In this document: in pieces, positions 12,101-19,418 of the stretch
Layout: the number at the start of each line of letters is the position of its first letter
Numbering within the stretch: the first letter of the stretch is position 1
Assembly (NCBI GenBank): GCA_016124755.1
Contig: WGNA01000030.1
Location: forward strand, 1-64,000
Reading direction: 5' to 3'
Source of the DNA: Bacteroidota bacterium
GTDB taxonomy: Bacteria > Bacteroidota > Bacteroidia > NS11-12g > UBA9320
Length of the DNA stretch: 64,000 bases
Program-made: the position numbers and the translations under genes
The notes under the pieces: model-generated
Told to the model about the DNA's origin: nothing
Database searches by the model: none
The model's input: only the letters and a program-made list of their open reading frames with translations

Positions 12101-15100
12101 TAATGCCGTAAGTCAGGTTGTACGTGATTTGAAGAATTCAGACTATCAATTAAACAAACCGTCGGGATATAGCTTCTCAGAGAGCCGGTTAAAAAATGTA
12201 AAAATTGATCAGGAATACAATTCACAGTATGGTGCAGATGCAGAAAGACTTGCCTTCTCAGGAGGTGTTATCATAGAAAAGTCTGTTGGTGTAAGCCAAA
12301 GTAAAAGTCGGGAATTCAAGCAGTTTTCATCATTTGATGTTGATGCGAAATTCGGGGTGACGTATGGCGGCGAGTTGAAGCTCGGATTAGGTGTAGGTTC
12401 AATTGTAATTAAGGATGTTTCAAAAATTACGGGAAAATCAGGATTTCAGGTGGGTTACACACATACGTATAATTCTTCTGAAGGCAACACCATCGGCAAA
12501 TCCAACACAACCGGTTATGTTCTCACAGACGACGACATCGGTGACCAATTCAACACATTTGTTTTCCGCGGAATCGACCCGGCTCACACACCATATTTTA
12601 CCAGACCGATCGGCCGGTCGTCGTGCCCGTACGAACCCGGAACCCAGCCACGCGACCTGCCTTTGATTTCGGTTGAAGACTATGTGGCTCGTGATCAGGA
12701 CCCGAACAGTGTTGTGGTTTTCCCTCTTACTCTGGGCAACGCCGCAAGCTCCGAATATCTCGACTGGCGTTATTACGAAATTGGAATTGCTGCCGGAGCA
12801 AACAGCAACGGCGCAACATTAACCGCCGACGGTGTGGGGCAGTATTATCCGTACACTGTTGGAATTCCTCCCGGACAAACCGTAAAACAATTGTTTAATG
12901 TGGGTATCGGTCCGATTGCATACGATTATCCCGATCTAACACTTGTTATGATTCCTTCCTGTTCCGAGTCGGCATATACCACCACTGGAAACGGCACCGA
13001 GCAAAACTTTGAAGTGTATTTTAAAAATCCTTGTTCTCAGCTCAGTTTGAGTGAACCGGGTGATAACTGGGTAATCAACCGCGCGAATCCGCTCGATACT
13101 GCCGACAGAGAATTTGTCACCATTGTAATGAGTGATTACGATCTCGATATTCCATCGCTCATCGGTATTGATCTGGAGTACAGAAGAATCGGTGGCGGAC
13201 AATACGATTGGAAAACCATTGTTTCATTAAGCCCTAATTTCCTTCAGGAATATTATGATTCGCTGAGTACCTCTTATCCGGTTCCAACATTTGTTTATGA
13301 TTGGGACATCACCGGAAACGATGAAATTCTGGATGGAACTTACGAAATAAGGGGAAGACTTGAATGCAGTGCATCCGGTGTTGATGTGTTATCGAATGTT
13401 TTCAAGGGAATAATTAATCGACAGGTTGTCGGATTATTCGGAACTCCGGAGCCCAAAGACGGTTTACTGAGTCTCGGAGATGAGGTTTCCGTTCAATTCA
13501 GTTCTGAGGATTTCTATTGCCCAACCTTCACCGATACCAGTTATGCATTTTACAACAAAGCGAATCTTGCTCCGATCCAGTTTACACACGAATGCCGACA
13601 ATCAGAAAGTAAAGTGATCTTCAAACCGGTTGACGCTATTGCCGATCTCGATGGCATTGAAGTGCTGGCTCAGGTGAATGAGGCTTATGATATTTATGGA
13701 AACAATCTGGGAGATACCATATTCTGGGAATTTGAAATCAGCAATAATCCGGTTTACTGGCATCCCGATTCGGTTGTGGTCGATATTTATCGCGGCGACA
13801 AAACGGAATTTATTGCTTCTCTTATCAACACATTCGGAGCAAGCGAATCTTTCACAATTTCCGGCCAGTCGGAACCCTGGCTTCAATTACCGGTTACATC
13901 CGGAACGGTAGCCCCCTACAACCTGAAGGAACTTACTCTGAAAATTGACGCAACCGCTTTAACCGATAGTGTATATCACGATACGTTATACGCTTCATTC
14001 GGGGCCAAGCCCTATAGTGTTTTAGTATTGCCAATTGTTGTAAATGTTTATCCGACTCCGGTTAAATGGGTAGTGAACCGATCGAATTACGAAACCGAAG
14101 CAACGGTGATTTGTAACTATGCAATCGACAAATCGGAAACCGCCACCGCTACGGTCATCGATCAATACCTCTCTTCAAATAAACTCGATAAAATTGCCGT
14201 CTTTATTAACGGGGAATTGCGTGGTACGGCCAACATTACGGAATTTGGAAATAAATACAGAGCTTACATTACCGTTAGCGGAAACTATGGCGAAACCGGC
14301 AAGATGAAATTCTATGTCTGGGATGCAACCACAGGAATTCAGTACGAAGGCCATCCGAGAAGTATGTTCACCTTTCAACCCGACGGACAATACGGATCAA
14401 CGAACAAGCCGGTAGTGCTCGATGTAAATTCTAAATCAGACAGTGTGCGTTTTGTTCCGCTGAAAAAAGGCTGGAACTGGCTTGCCTTTAACACAACCCA
14501 AAGTGATATGTCGGTGAATTCGGTTCTTTCAACTTTAAAACCCGGCAATGGAATTATTCTTAAAACTCTTGACGAATCATCTTTTTACGATGTTGATGCG
14601 GGTTGGGTAATTATGAGCAACGGAACCGATAAAATTGATGTAAGAGAAGGGTATTTGTTGAAGCTTCCGGCAGACGATACGCTCAAAGTGGTTGGCAATT
14701 ATCTCACAGATACGCTTCTCGAAATCTCATTAGATTCGGGCTGGAATATTATCGGAAATCCCTACCGGAATAATGTTGCAATTGATCTTGCAATTAATGG
14801 GACCGGACTTTCAGACGGTGCACTCATAAAAAATGATCTGCAAACCGGTGATTTCGATAGCGCCGCCGCATCCTGGAATGGAATTACCACGCTTATGGTT
14901 AACAAATCGTATATGCTTAAAAACGGCAAAGTCGATAAGTTTAAATACCAATTAAATAAAGCAGGTTCTTCATGCGACAATCTAAATCCCAAAGCATTTG
15001 ACCGAAGTCATAATTTCCTCGCGGCTGTAAGGTTAAACGGAACAGAGCAACGCAATGCATTTTATAAAGTGAGAGCGTATGTAGGAGACGAATGTCGTGG

Positions 15101-15599
15101 ACAGGGCAAACTCGAATATGTTTCCAAACTCGATCGCTATTTAATGAACCTCTTCGTATATGGTGAAAAAGAAGGTGAAATTATTCATTTCGTAATTGAA
15201 GATAATCTGGGAACGCTTTACCCGGTTCCGGATTCCGTTTACTTTGAAACCAACCGTGTAATGGGGAGTCCCGCAACGCCGTATGTTTTCAGCAATTTGA
15301 ATGATGTAGTTTCCATTCCAAATATTTCTAAAGTGGTTCAGGGAATTCAGCTTGCGGTTTATCCGAATCCTTCTGATGGAAACGCAACCATTAAATTCTC
15401 CTGTGAAGATGGCGGTTTAAGCACCATTGAAATAATGGATTTAAATGGCCGCAACATTTTATCGATGGAAATAAATGCCGTTCCCGGAATTAATGAAATA
15501 CCGCTGAATGTGCATGAAGTAGTTCAAAGCGGGGTTTACTTAGTTCGGTTATCGAAAAACGGCGCCACCAATACTGTGCGGATGGCGATAACCAAATAA
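3135..15599 (+). CDS. Giant modular secreted protein with T9SS type A sorting domain (4154 aa)
   Basis: The protein starts with a signal peptide ending near 'ITVFAQ' and ends with a T9SS type A domain ('VYPNPSDG' near residue 4075, then 'IEIMDLNGR' and 'SGVYLVRLS'), so it should be exported and then secreted or surface-anchored. Modules in order, by eye: FG-GAP/propeller-like repeats (about 25-390, with recurring 'FGQSIA' and 'VIGA'); Fn3-like modules with recurring 'YRI.RNGK' cores; a carboxypeptidase-regulatory/Cna_B-like unit (about 671-755); more Fn3; a second such unit (about 1233-1325); more Fn3; a second propeller-like block (about 1816-2172); Fn3; two more Cna_B-like units (about 2269-2450); an unassigned region (about 2700-3160); Ig-like segments; the sorting domain. 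It stands alone between a promoter-like element and a strong terminator. A role in adhesion or surface structure is inferred from architecture only; no enzyme motif was recognised. Confidence 0.85.
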   Translation: MSKSISFVLWLLFFQITVFAQIDRTFPDATRQEINGGEKYTRFGTASAISGSDLFISNNNYYIAPILHYRKVSGSWNLFDTIFSPQSSGYENFGYYMSCFGDQLLVSQINPNLVFLFERNPSTNKWEHTETFTESNSSKYKNFGSKVLIKGKYIFISSSVGETEPGYLHVYENQNGVWSLKQIIESPSHSNGTFARAFDCNSKYLFITQPEYSNFYQGIGKVYQYSLINNLWNLTDSIPNPTPASHENFGQSIAVNNDFLVIGADSSSKYGANRGKVCYYTFNQNKTEYVGDIHQTGFAFAYLFGNNLALSDDLVAIYSAKSTTKFGDVKMYELNGSGATLIRTFLMPSNSSEGFFGQSIAFNGADICIGAPEFDFGGVINTGVAYTWKSEAIHAAKQESDGFIDLEWAVPVKCAHSLKNPEIYFQLMDNTNQKEIKLSSNHIDSINNYDIIKGTLRHPVKPDSTLHYSINIYEVGQGTKVCPEWQDSGSTKPFITPHISATNNFIDRIELSMFTYSDFGSKYRLYRNNKLIATLDTNTRQYDQVVNIRDTNAIENGKTYSYSLESINSDYGDISSRSYVAGSTVAINFSSSGNEYPDKIQLSWANLSAYADYFVIERDGKTLGAPLSDDTTFVDEYPIPGYTHTYALKIYKNSNLVTFQELEAGVDANGEISGWILNKNGGFGVPNTRVIISASIEGVKHEDTTITDGTGAYQFTEVYYHQAADFTITAGNGDVNFTKNNIAQKLTLTDHIKRLDFETIINADRDKSRPVSVSKLKSKPLTTEDEMQLNWKYTFSDQIYFKILRNGKLQDIFRLNSGDSTHWEDATGFPKEKYTYTVVAYNRWLYRGDWKYDTMRVSVSDTFPNLANPRFFDVTPRPNWSTVHMTWDVTSDHNKTVEILRNGKVIGTSDEPRFTDYTGKAGTSYTYAIRSKSSRLHNNQSDFSKQVGDTTVTYPALRTPTNVKVLNTNDRLPIVSWKFDECTDYNYTGFKIIRNGAGIDTIGTIYSDVPMSLIDYTAQPGISYDYSVLSFKDELFSRSNATSAVSHSTQALLSPSNVTASNDIEGLIQINWSTNNSGRIDGYRLIIEKDTLWAKASESQLVYQTGNDKTLSIDVYSYRLINGTKRYSTKSHTEGKALQNINGNLTAVTNLTASMNLNNAVKIKWEYPEYILSIFHVTRNGVEIATLKENETIYYDYDVAGEPTGEYVYGVYATNSNKISSVKYAYGAVAPSKRIDGFTINKYSKFGIENAEVTLIVESPEDNSDSKAIGIYRTVTDSTGYFSFTEFDFSGSDKYRITAKKDNHIFAPDTTNFNVDRGNPYTSLTIVDQVKRSSGKEDNKISTAVQFSGEGMTSHNSVMLHWSMNGANFSRVEVYRGVNKLQTINRGENMSFIDDEGAPGYQFVYRIKSVWDKDPITTLQSGYDTILINYPMLKWVEYLTATKRNDHIRLNWTHEGSVNCSYLVMRGNDTLGIVPQGEKLMFIDSTGQPGRGYVYSVKAILIRNIGTFLSIATTVDVVYPKISEVAELTPSTDRNTVKLSWKPASDYIHKYRIYRNGKVIATLPDSGESSFSFNDFNGFPLNKEEYAVTAVSIRNGFEYESRKTSLTQEFPVVYPLDTFRATVVADSNYIRLNWNWKNKLDSGYTTFHIYATNINTGHKDTIATLDRSVYSFIYDAGLPENNYRFEIRASDNRDGKYAESDVTASVTTIFPKLSAPNQLLLNGTDSLLAINNETGNILSITWNYNSINHSGFIIRKSGNIIDTLSPTIRQLALPDLKVDCPDTTTKISVQSFLKVNGTYYFSDLTVSSILPIDYSQGLYECSNPEDAKMGAADIALSDSFLAFTNGKNYDVPVTMFRQYNNRWVNDHRLKFPQTLSVSDMASAPQIAITDEHLAVSFPSYDGKSGIIFMYHRENGNWKYIQTIKEPGGVNKNSNFAAVIEVRGNRMVASNFNSGTDQRGKIYIYIYNGSQWSLNANITGDGKYRETGWDLAINDEYCVALSSNKVNYQYIEIYKWNGSTYSLVQSIPQTAAGLSSLYLTDSNQFFYKNYANKTLHGWRYDNTNNVFNQYIYDIYYVSTFDDLAIDEKSGTIAAGFNIGTSNAKIEIFKLNVANNYQYKTNYFSWQSESEDPTDKFGQRTVICGNKVVTCAPNQSVNSVSASGKGYSMQFVNGNWITDKIDNNPVTNLNATKGTNGVNTLLTWSYSGNKANNNGFNIYRDTTQIAFVAADAKRYFDISGIPGKHYEYEIRADDSSTKRYRRSVDIGWKQADGRITGKVLNITGASGVPGVSVEAKAFLDGEYRVYKTVTNANGEYTLYNVYYGDFAEYVVTVNLEGHLFDKSTQTITVEPKFPNGQLEPFLDKTAYILSGIVSKENSCPLDSMLVELKVKRFDGSVISKTSITDNQGKYSFTLEPYDPTISSFEVYVSDTQSTKNSADTTWHRFISVGSAIFSDMESIQFENKLDIIDTLGYYVDLDVRNACKIISGYAFEIEINSKGAGCYNRHIYTNVSGIAHFKLPPDDVYSFRVVNSSPLNAKIRPITDYLSSRFLDLDLSVDHNKDLNKLAYSKQLENQKLSIVYHAQPKITIQGIHDFVCNDPSKSALITQNNTETYKFEVFEIHDGQQCPVTEGSLVIRNGAATSPNTTIEFSDSLQGFDYYQFTVSDPIVIPPFQHYLNVEYHTPADGYMSKTQQSMVVLGSKAQPGSDFIIDLGEGGWQWPLHILRDPPGDGSYSYIEKGESFSRSISIEDESNSYLGGITENTINIGTGFFLEGEIKKTFGGGNAAAFEVNFETNQRIQTTDNSNTDNADGSGFMVGEEGDVLVGIGLTMKYGTSDQIFYSEESCQVLKSTALAISPSDVKTTWAYTLSQIKRLIQEYKQDSASALSGEKTVTFADSELTPEEGADYYHRIIMNWEEVLKYHRINTVPFVQLCDPSQDYNVKEPFKSQLGEWRRNGFCKSIGRYDKTTGEFSLNQPIDSIVWTQEMINNYNAVSQVVRDLKNSDYQLNKPSGYSFSESRLKNVKIDQEYNSQYGADAERLAFSGGVIIEKSVGVSQSKSREFKQFSSFDVDAKFGVTYGGELKLGLGVGSIVIKDVSKITGKSGFQVGYTHTYNSSEGNTIGKSNTTGYVLTDDDIGDQFNTFVFRGIDPAHTPYFTRPIGRSSCPYEPGTQPRDLPLISVEDYVARDQDPNSVVVFPLTLGNAASSEYLDWRYYEIGIAAGANSNGATLTADGVGQYYPYTVGIPPGQTVKQLFNVGIGPIAYDYPDLTLVMIPSCSESAYTTTGNGTEQNFEVYFKNPCSQLSLSEPGDNWVINRANPLDTADREFVTIVMSDYDLDIPSLIGIDLEYRRIGGGQYDWKTIVSLSPNFLQEYYDSLSTSYPVPTFVYDWDITGNDEILDGTYEIRGRLECSASGVDVLSNVFKGIINRQVVGLFGTPEPKDGLLSLGDEVSVQFSSEDFYCPTFTDTSYAFYNKANLAPIQFTHECRQSESKVIFKPVDAIADLDGIEVLAQVNEAYDIYGNNLGDTIFWEFEISNNPVYWHPDSVVVDIYRGDKTEFIASLINTFGASESFTISGQSEPWLQLPVTSGTVAPYNLKELTLKIDATALTDSVYHDTLYASFGAKPYSVLVLPIVVNVYPTPVKWVVNRSNYETEATVICNYAIDKSETATATVIDQYLSSNKLDKIAVFINGELRGTANITEFGNKYRAYITVSGNYGETGKMKFYVWDATTGIQYEGHPRSMFTFQPDGQYGSTNKPVVLDVNSKSDSVRFVPLKKGWNWLAFNTTQSDMSVNSVLSTLKPGNGIILKTLDESSFYDVDAGWVIMSNGTDKIDVREGYLLKLPADDTLKVVGNYLTDTLLEISLDSGWNIIGNPYRNNVAIDLAINGTGLSDGALIKNDLQTGDFDSAAASWNGITTLMVNKSYMLKNGKVDKFKYQLNKAGSSCDNLNPKAFDRSHNFLAAVRLNGTEQRNAFYKVRAYVGDECRGQGKLEYVSKLDRYLMNLFVYGEKEGEIIHFVIEDNLGTLYPVPDSVYFETNRVMGSPATPYVFSNLNDVVSIPNISKVVQGIQLAVYPNPSDGNATIKFSCEDGGLSTIEIMDLNGRNILSMEINAVPGINEIPLNVHEVVQSGVYLVRLSKNGATNTVRMAITK

Positions 15600-15610
15600 C
15601 TAATTTTTAA

Positions 15611-15645
15611 CAGCCCGATTAAAGCAAATAATCGGGCTGTTTTTT
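15611..15645 (+). terminator. Terminator of the giant gene, probably shared with the opposing pseudogene
   Basis: A perfect 11-bp stem (15611-15621 with 15629-15639) with a 7-nt loop is followed by six T residues. It begins 11 nt after the stop of the giant gene and touches the stop of the convergent reverse-strand remnant. Confidence 0.9.
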
Positions 15646-16711
15646 CATTGCAAATCCCGCTTGTAAATCGGGAAAGCGTGAAATACATATCCGACCGAAA
15701 TTGCAGGGAAAAATTTGCCGACAGTAAGACCTTTATCTCTGGAGTAGTACGGAATATTTAAAATGCCCCATCGAAAAAATCGACTCTTTGTTTCGGCCGA
15801 TTTAAAGTAAAGATTTCCGAATTGCAATACAAACAAATAGGGTGAGAAACCGCCATTACCGGAATTCCAGGAAGTAAGTTGAATACTATGCACCCCCGCG
15901 ATATCGCCGTGAACCAATTTATATCCGGGAATTAAATATTCAACTGAGGTCGAAAACTCATCGTGCCAAAAGAATCTGAAATAACCCAATTGCACACTTA
16001 GTCTTGATAATTTAACTCCTACAGTTGGTGAAATCAAGATCCGGTCGAATCCAATTCTCAACGACAAAAACGGATTGAACATCTTGCTGCAAATACGAAA
16101 TGATTCCTCGTATGTTGGTTTTACATGGTAACGAAACAAGCATAATTAAAACTCAATTCACCATATAAACCATTGTGTATGTTGTACTCATTTTTCAATC
16201 CGGTTACAGAAATGTGTTTTTCAAAATTTGCCATCCCTATACGCGCTGCAAAAAAGTATCTCTTATCCACAAAATATCGGGTCCAACCTAAACCTACAAA
16301 GACCCTTTGAAGCGTATAATTCTGTGTTCGAACTTTTGACCAGAAATAAGCATAAGTATAGCTCACATAATCGCGATGTAATGTGTGGGTACGGTTTAAT
16401 GAAAACAGATCCACATTTATTTATGCACTCTCAAAATGTCTTGGATTTTTATTATTTATAAAACACAATTCCCCGGTAACATTCCAAATTTTTAGGCTGA
16501 GCGAAGGAACAAAACCGTACGGATGTGAACCGCCGATTCCGTTATTTATTCCCGGATTAAAATTATTACCCAGCCACTGCATTCATTCAATTTTGGGTAT
16601 TTCCGGTTCTGTAGTGTCTGAATCCGTTTGAGCTTTGATTAAAGAAGAAGACAAGACAATTATGAATACGGTTATACCAAGTTTGACTGAATTGTTCAAT
16701 AATTTTCTCAT
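15645..16711 (-). pseudogene. Decayed outer-membrane beta-barrel-like protein gene (one stop, two frameshifts)
   Basis: Read on the reverse strand, an ATG at 16711 opens a good signal peptide (MRKLLNNSVK... ending 'SSSLIKAQ'). The frame meets a TGA at 16584-16586, resumes in the same frame with 'QWLGNNFNPG', then stops at TAA 16421-16423. The coherent sequence continues in another frame from about 16420 ('NVDLFSLNRT') to about 16124, and in a third frame from about 16139 to 15645. The pieces alternate short hydrophobic and aromatic strands ('VGLGWTRYFVDKRYFFAARIG', 'SVQLGYFRFFWHDEF'), like a barrel protein of about 350 residues. The last piece (164 codons, 15645-16139) is open but has only a TTG start. 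I infer a single inactivated gene; sequencing error is the alternative. Confidence 0.72.
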
Positions 16712-17226
16712 TCATTCGGCATTCTAAAATCCACACCCGAATAAGTAAACAAGACAAAACTTTATGCAACGCTCAGATAAACATTTTCGCAGGCAAATAA
16801 TCCCGGGCCCAGCATTATTGCCGGCAACTGAGTCCGGAACCACAGTTTTCCGCCACCAACACCAATGTCGCTCAGCAAATAAAAATAATTTCCGATAACA
16901 GGGATGTTCACTAAAGAATCCTTTGAATTTCGATTTGTGTTTAATGCAAAAACCAGAAAACGTAAATTTATAAATAGGAGTAAAATGCAATAGCTTTTTG
17001 CGACCCGAATCATTTAATGCTAAAGTAATTAACCTCTTATTTCAACGATCCCTTTGAGAAATTTTCAAATCCTTCTCTTTGTATGTTTACTCATCACCAA
17101 CAGGTTTCTGGCAGATGTGATGTACTATAGGATAAAACAGAGTGGTGCCCGAAGCCATTTGAATTAAAAAGTACCTAAAACCTGATCGGCTTCGGTTTAA
17201 ATTGCGTATCTACTTTCTAAAAGATT
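16712..17226. other. 515-nt region without a convincing gene
   Basis: A reverse-strand open frame at 16762-17013 (83 codons) begins with a hydrophobic stretch, 'SYCILLLFINLRFLVFAL', and could be the relic of another secreted protein. It has no recognisable domain and no continuation. The rest holds one inverted repeat (17149-17195). No RNA gene was recognised. Confidence 0.4.
17149..17195. repeat. 8-bp inverted repeat upstream of the TfoX-N gene
   Basis: CCGAAGCC (17149-17156) and its exact complement GGCTTCGG (17188-17195) are separated by 31 nt and lie just before the TfoX-N gene. The loop is long for a terminator. It could be an operator, an RNA hairpin or chance. Confidence 0.35.
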
Positions 17227-17580
17227 ATGGTTATGGCCTACAACGAATATTTAGCGGATCGGGTAAGACAAAATTTAAAAGAAAAACACGTTGCCTTCGA
17301 AGAGAAAAAAATGATGGGCGGATTGTGTATTCTGGTTGATGATAAAATGTGTGTCGGTATAATGAAAGACGAATTAATGGCCCGAATCGATCCTGAAATT
17401 TATGAGGCGAGTTTACATGAAACAGGTTGCCATCAAATGGATTTTACCGGTAAAATTATGAAAGGTTTTGTACTGATTCGTCCGGAAGGAATTGATCGCG
17501 AAGACGATTTAAACAAATGGATTCATCGCTGTCTTGAATTTAATCCGAAGGCAAAATCAAGTAAAAAGAAGAAAAAATGA
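17227..17580 (+). CDS. TfoX/Sxy N-terminal domain protein
   Basis: This small cytoplasmic protein (117 aa) matches the TfoX N-terminal fold: 'EEKKMMGGLCILVDDKMCVGIMKDELMARID' is the family core and 'MKGFVLI' follows. The C-terminal domain of gammaproteobacterial TfoX is absent, as is usual for stand-alone copies. The C-terminus is a lysine-rich tail. There are two adjacent possible starts (17227 and ATG 17233). In gammaproteobacteria TfoX regulates competence; for single-domain copies elsewhere no function is established, so none is claimed. Confidence 0.8.
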   Translation: MVMAYNEYLADRVRQNLKEKHVAFEEKKMMGGLCILVDDKMCVGIMKDELMARIDPEIYEASLHETGCHQMDFTGKIMKGFVLIRPEGIDREDDLNKWIHRCLEFNPKAKSSKKKKK

Positions 17581-17642
17581 GATTTCTACCGTTCCAATTC
17601 TACACTTGGTTTCGGTAACATTGTGCCACTGAAACAACCATC

Positions 17643-18182
17643 ATGTCAAAAGACAAACTGCTACCCAAACACATCAACTTCATCGCTGATCAACATGTAT
17701 TTTTTGTAGCTACTTCTCCCAAAGATGGCGGATTCATTAACCTCTCACCAAAAGGTTTGAACAGCTTTCGGGTTTTGGATGAAAAAACTGTTTTGTGGTT
17801 AAATCTTACCGGTAGCGGAAACGAAACCGCAGCGCACATTCTTGAAGATGACCGAATGACAATTATGTTTTGCGCATTTGAAGGATCACCGCTCATTTTA
17901 CGATTATACGGTCATTGTCGGGCGGTACATCAATACGATGAAGAATGGCATTCGATGTATTCTCAATTTGACCCGATAGCAGGCGCCCGACAAATAATGG
18001 TAATGCGTTTATCACGCGTGGCAACTTCCTGTGGTTACGGTGTTCCGTATTTAGAATATTCACACGAAAGAACTGAAATGAGAGCATGGGCAGAAAAGAA
18101 AGGGGAAGAAGGAATTAAGGAATATTGGAAATCTAAAAACGAAATAAGTCTCGACGGAAAACCCACCCGAATTTTTGGCTGA
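17643..18182 (+). CDS. Pyridoxamine 5'-phosphate oxidase-family flavoprotein
   Basis: A 179-residue protein with the split-barrel FMN-binding fold: 'FFVATSPKDGGFINLSPKG' at the start is the usual first strand pair, and 'VLWLNLTGSGNETAAHILEDDRMTIMF' is the flavin-binding core. 'ILRLYGHCRAV' follows. Members of this group are FMN- or F420-like reductases of unknown substrate; a true PdxH role is unlikely because the substrate residues and length do not fit. It lies 62 nt after the TfoX-N gene and 5 nt before the archaemetzincin gene, so it probably shares a transcript with the latter. Confidence 0.82.
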   Translation: MSKDKLLPKHINFIADQHVFFVATSPKDGGFINLSPKGLNSFRVLDEKTVLWLNLTGSGNETAAHILEDDRMTIMFCAFEGSPLILRLYGHCRAVHQYDEEWHSMYSQFDPIAGARQIMVMRLSRVATSCGYGVPYLEYSHERTEMRAWAEKKGEEGIKEYWKSKNEISLDGKPTRIFG

Positions 18183-18187
18183 TAATC

Positions 18188-18817
18188 ATGAAAAATACCA
18201 TTCTCATTTTCGCATGTTTTTTATTTCTTTTTAATACGGCATGCAACAAACCGGACGTGGAAAATATGAGCATTTCGATTCAACCCTATATTGGTGTTTC
18301 GTTAAATGTGATTGATTCGGTTAGTTCGGCGTTATCCAGAACGTACCACACCGATGTGAATATTCTGCGCGAAAAACCGATACCTGAATCTGCATTTACC
18401 AATATTAAATTACCTCGTTACAGGGCAGATACTTTAATTCACATTTTAAATGCTCAGCATAAAAAAAATACGATCAATATCGGAATAACTGATTTGGATA
18501 TTTCCTGCACTAAAAAAGCGGCGAATGGCAAAGTAAAGGAACCAACTTCTAAATACCGTGACTGGGGAATCTTCGGATTGGGCTACGTACCCGGATATGC
18601 TTGTGTAATTTCTACTTTCAGAATTCATCATAAAGACAAAAAGGTATTTATTAAACGAATTCAAAAAATTGCAATTCACGAAGTCGGACATAACCTCGGA
18701 TTAAATCATTGTTCAACAAAAGGATGTGTTATGCAGGATGCTGTGGAGTCGATAAACACTATTGATCAGGAGGGAATGAATCTTTGCAGTAGTTGTCTCC
18801 GAAAAGCAGGGCTCTGA
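18188..18817 (+). CDS. Archaemetzincin-type zinc metalloprotease, predicted lipoprotein
   Basis: The zinc site H164-E165-x2-H168-x2-G-x2-H174 is followed directly by C175. C180-V-M182 and the C200-x2-C203 pair come next, with the 4-residue and 17-residue spacings typical of archaemetzincins (peptidase family M54). M182 would be the Met-turn. The N-terminus is a lipoprotein signal peptide with a lipobox ending at C19 (FNTAC), so the mature protein should be membrane-anchored in the periplasm or at the surface, which is unusual because most family members are cytoplasmic. It lies 5 nt after the PPOX gene, and its stop overlaps the ATG of the GNAT gene. Substrates are unknown. Confidence 0.88.
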   Translation: MKNTILIFACFLFLFNTACNKPDVENMSISIQPYIGVSLNVIDSVSSALSRTYHTDVNILREKPIPESAFTNIKLPRYRADTLIHILNAQHKKNTINIGITDLDISCTKKAANGKVKEPTSKYRDWGIFGLGYVPGYACVISTFRIHHKDKKVFIKRIQKIAIHEVGHNLGLNHCSTKGCVMQDAVESINTIDQEGMNLCSSCLRKAGL

Positions 18818-19317
18818 TGTCGGTTACTATTAGATCAGCAACTCTTTCTGATGCCGGTTCAATCGCGGAGATTTACAATTATTATATAAAAAATACGGTC
18901 GTAACATTTGAAAAAGAAGTTATAACCGCAGATGAAATGTCATCGAGAATGGAATTAATTATAAAAAATTATCCATTTATTGTTGCTGAGGCCGATGATA
19001 TAATTGTGGGTTATTCTTACGCCACTCAATGGAAACCAAGAGCGGCCTATTTTTCATCAGCAGAAAGTACAGTTTACTTAAAACCCGGTTATACAGGAAA
19101 AGGAGTTGGTTTTTTATTATACCGGCAATTATTTACAGAACTGTTAAATCAGAATATTCATTTGGTTATCGGTGGAATTTCGCTGCCGAACGAAGCGAGT
19201 GAAAAACTTCATCTCAAATGCGGATTTGAACTCATGGGTACTTTTCGCGAAGTCGGTCACAAATTGAATCGATGGGTAGATGTGAGATACTACCAGAAAA
19301 TTCTTCAAACGATTTAA
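18817..19317 (+). CDS. GNAT-family N-acetyltransferase (phosphinothricin acetyltransferase-like)
   Basis: A 166-residue GCN5-related acetyltransferase. It starts with 'IRSATLSDAGSIAEIYNYYI' and has the acetyl-CoA loop 'KPGYTGKGVGFLLYRQL'. 'GGISLPNEASEKLHLKCGFELMGTFREVGHK' is characteristic of the Pat/YncA subgroup, which acetylates phosphinothricin- or methionine sulfone-like amino acids. I chose ATG 18817 because it overlaps the TGA of the archaemetzincin gene by one base; an upstream in-frame codon at 18793 would lie inside that gene. The true substrate is not known. Confidence 0.85.
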   Translation: MSVTIRSATLSDAGSIAEIYNYYIKNTVVTFEKEVITADEMSSRMELIIKNYPFIVAEADDIIVGYSYATQWKPRAAYFSSAESTVYLKPGYTGKGVGFLLYRQLFTELLNQNIHLVIGGISLPNEASEKLHLKCGFELMGTFREVGHKLNRWVDVRYYQKILQTI

Positions 19318-19390
19318 AAACAAAGCAAACATACCTTAAGTGTTTCAATCCCGTGGTGTTTGAAATAATGTTCGGGCAACACTTCTCAGA

Positions 19391-19398
19391 TATTTTTG
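19391..19398 (+). promoter_or_regulatory. -7 promoter element upstream of alkaline phosphatase
   Basis: TATTTTTG matches TAnnTTTG; a TTC 17 nt upstream stands in the -33 place. The alkaline phosphatase ATG is at 19419. Confidence 0.55.
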
Positions 19399-19418
19399 CG
19401 GGATAAAATGAAATTGAA

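Noticed and set aside
12936-13202. Open frame on the reverse strand inside the giant cargo gene
   Set aside because: It lies fully within a continuous 4154-codon gene, has no recognisable domain and no promoter-like element, and is an expected by-product of codon use on the opposite strand.
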